From assembly GCA_023391895.1 (NCBI GenBank), contig JAEWAC010000166.1, positions 1 through 6,331 of the forward strand: a stretch of DNA of 6,331 nucleotides. Direction: 5' to 3'. Below, piece by piece: positions 4,622-6,331 of this stretch. The position numbers were made by a program, and so were the translations under genes. Under the pieces are notes generated by a model. That model was given only the letters and a program-made list of their open reading frames with translations, was not told the origin of the DNA and ran no database searches. The number at the start of each line of letters is the position of its first letter. Position 1 is the stretch's first letter. Source of the stretch: Bacteroidota bacterium. GTDB lineage: Bacteria; Bacteroidota; Bacteroidia; Chitinophagales; Chitinophagaceae.

Positions 4622-6331
4622 TCAGGTGATTTTAAATTGTAGCTGCACGGTTGTGCCTTTACCTTTTTGGGAATTGATTTTCAAAGTTCCCTTTACCTCG
4701 TTGGCTCTTTTTTCCATATTGTAGAACCCATTACCTCCCATAGTCGGTACCGTAGTATCAAAGCCTTTTCCGTCATCCTGCACCACAAGTTCCAACGTTC
4801 TGTTATGTAATGTAATTTTCGCCACTGCATTGGCGCAGGCTGCGTACTTTGTAAGGTTGGTGATCGCTTCTTTGAAAATAAAATATAGGGTTCTTCGTTG
4901 GTTCATGGAAAGTTTCAAATCATAAAGTATTTCATCAACTGAAAATTGCAACCTTACCCCCTTTGCTTCTAGCATTTCAAAGGCAAATAGCTTCATGCGT
5001 TGAACCACCTCTTCCAGCCGGTCGTTTCTTGGGTTGATGGACCAGATTATATCACTCATATTTTCCTGAATCTGCTGTGCATTCACACCTATCTTATCCA
5101 TCCATACAGCGGATTGAGGCACCTTTTGTTTAGCCACTTCACTCATGATGGTTATGCTACTTAAAGTACTGCCCACATCATCGTGTAGGTCACGGGCAAT
5201 TTTATTGCGCACCTGGAGCAATTCCTTCAACCGGCTAACCCGTATATAATAAATACTGTACAAGACCGCCAATAATATTACAGCGCATGTTAAATAAAAC
5301 CACTCTGTTTTCCACCAAGGCGGGTGAATGATAATGACCAGGGAAGTTCCCTTTTCATTCCAGGTTCCATCATTGTTGGAAGCTTTCACCCGGAAAACAT
5401 ACCTGCCGGGCGCTAAACCAGGATAGTTGGCATAGCGGCGGGTACCGGAGTAAATCCACTCCTTATCCAAACCTACTAACTGGTAGGCATATTGATTTTT
5501 CTCCGGTGACTGGAAATGGAGTGCCACAAATTCAAAAGACAGGAAGTTTTCCTGGTAAGGCAATTCCAGCAGGCTATCCGGTAGAGGCCTGCTTTTCTCC
5601 AGCACCTTCAGGTGGGTCAGGTACACGGGGGGAACAGCTGTATTCTCTCTGATGCTGTCAGGATGAAACATAATGAAGCCTTTGTCGGTGCCAAACAACA
5701 ACTTTTCCCTGCCTTTAAAGACCGAGCCAATCAAAAATTCATTGATCGGAAGGCCTTCCCTTCTATCGAAGTTGCGGAAGGTATTGTTTTGAGTATTGAA
5801 CCGGGACAAGCCGTTTTTAGTACCAATCCAGAGATTTCCCTTCCCATCCCCTGTGATGCTCACTACAAAATTGCTGGGCAATCCATCATGCGTGGTGAAA
5901 GAACGAAACACCCCTGTTTTAGGATCAAACCGGTACAAACCGCTCATCTTGGTACCCACCCAGATTAGCCCATCGGGATCTTCATACATATACCATATGA
6001 ACCTGCCAAACAAGTTGTTGTTGGAAGCTTCAGGATGGGGCAAATAGTGGGTAAACGTTCCTGTCTTGCGATCCATCCGGCCAAGGCCCCAGGACTGAGT
6101 GGCGACCCATATATCCCCTGTACGGCTGGCCATAATGCCATTCAGGTACATATCCTTTAAGCCATTGGGGGCATCCAGCTCATATTCAGTATATTGAAAG
6201 ACTAATTGCTGGAGATCAAAAACTGCCATCACTGCCCGCCCGGAGGCCTCATCCCCTCCGGGAATCCACAATTTTCCAAACGGATCTTCGTCCATAAAAT
6301 AAACAGGTATTTTACAGGGGTAATGTTTGAA
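4622..6331 (-). CDS. Membrane sensor histidine kinase with Reg_prop/Y_Y_Y sensor and HisKA_3 core (5' end outside window)
   Basis: The frame stays open from the stop at 4622-4624 through the right edge. Twelve residues precede the Met at 6293-6295 and continue the same propeller pattern, so that Met is internal and the gene is partial. Numbering from that Met: propeller blades with G-x-(I/L)-W-(V/I)-x-T motifs near 60, 109 and 153, and degenerate ones near 6 and 198; a Y_Y_Y domain about 260-322 (YQLVGLDKEW, GLAPGRYVFRVKASN); one membrane helix about 331-352; a HisKA_3 dimerisation region with phospho-acceptor His371 in ARDLHDDVGSTLSS; an ATPase domain with N-box Asn480 and G-boxes DDGKGF (507-512) and GGNGFYNMEKRA (520-531). 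There is no attached receiver, which fits the separate regulator downstream. The family senses with a periplasmic propeller, and in gut Bacteroidetes relatives the ligands are often glycans; the ligand here is unknown. A full-length member would be roughly 950-1000 residues, so some 400 are probably missing. Confidence 0.97.
   Translation of the reverse strand, partial: FKHYPCKIPVYFMDEDPFGKLWIPGGDEASGRAVMAVFDLQQLVFQYTEYELDAPNGLKDMYLNGIMASRTGDIWVATQSWGLGRMDRKTGTFTHYLPHPEASNNNLFGRFIWYMYEDPDGLIWVGTKMSGLYRFDPKTGVFRSFTTHDGLPSNFVVSITGDGKGNLWIGTKNGLSRFNTQNNTFRNFDRREGLPINEFLIGSVFKGREKLLFGTDKGFIMFHPDSIRENTAVPPVYLTHLKVLEKSRPLPDSLLELPYQENFLSFEFVALHFQSPEKNQYAYQLVGLDKEWIYSGTRRYANYPGLAPGRYVFRVKASNNDGTWNEKGTSLVIIIHPPWWKTEWFYLTCAVILLAVLYSIYYIRVSRLKELLQVRNKIARDLHDDVGSTLSSITIMSEVAKQKVPQSAVWMDKIGVNAQQIQENMSDIIWSINPRNDRLEEVVQRMKLFAFEMLEAKGVRLQFSVDEILYDLKLSMNQRRTLYFIFKEAITNLTKYAACANAVAKITLHNRTLELVVQDDGKGFDTTVPTMGGNGFYNMEKRANEVKGTLKINSQKGKGTTVQLQFKIT

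Noticed and set aside
5612..5968. 118-codon plus-strand frame opposite the kinase.
   Set aside because: It is antisense to the propeller and Y_Y_Y region, whose minus-strand coding is certain. There is no recognisable motif.

Overview
The window looks like a piece of a Bacteroidota chromosome, most likely of the Chitinophaga type (inference). The grounds are a sensor kinase with a propeller, a Y_Y_Y domain and a HisKA_3 core of the kind abundant in that phylum, A/T-rich gene starts without Shine-Dalgarno boxes, and AT-rich spacers. Every convincing gene lies on the minus strand, so transcription runs from high to low coordinates. I see no tRNA, rRNA, CRISPR array or intact mobile element.

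Right part (3910-6331): a two-component pair. The kinase reading frame runs off the right edge, so its N-terminal part is missing. It is followed after 73 bases by a NarL/LuxR-type response regulator that appears to start at TTG. The kinase should sense through its periplasmic propeller, autophosphorylate on the His of its HDDVG box and pass the phosphate to Asp55 of the regulator, which binds DNA through its C-terminal helix-turn-helix.

Middle part (2670-3909): a 300-base spacer with a perfect 8-bp hairpin, then a possible small exported protein (62 codons, TTG start) three bases ahead of a 93-residue protein resembling the DUF4242/SCO4226 ferredoxin-like group. After that come 460 bases without an intact gene. 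They hold what looks like a frameshifted gene remnant and an 11-bp inverted repeat upstream of the protease.

Left-centre (1035-2669): the most unusual gene, a 544-residue S1/trypsin-like serine protease. It has a PAN/apple-like cysteine module inserted between the catalytic His and Asp, and three C-terminal repeats resembling DUF5648 (DNF-x-T-x-DP-x-W ... LEG). It has no visible signal peptide or zymogen activation site, and it is more GC-rich than its surroundings.

Left part (1-1034): an unrecognised 170-residue protein, flanked by spacers with short open frames that read like protein but lack good starts. One of them runs off the left edge. The picture is a stable regulatory pair next to an accessory stretch of odd or decaying genes. 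Nothing in the sequence ties the protease to the two-component system other than shared strand and proximity.
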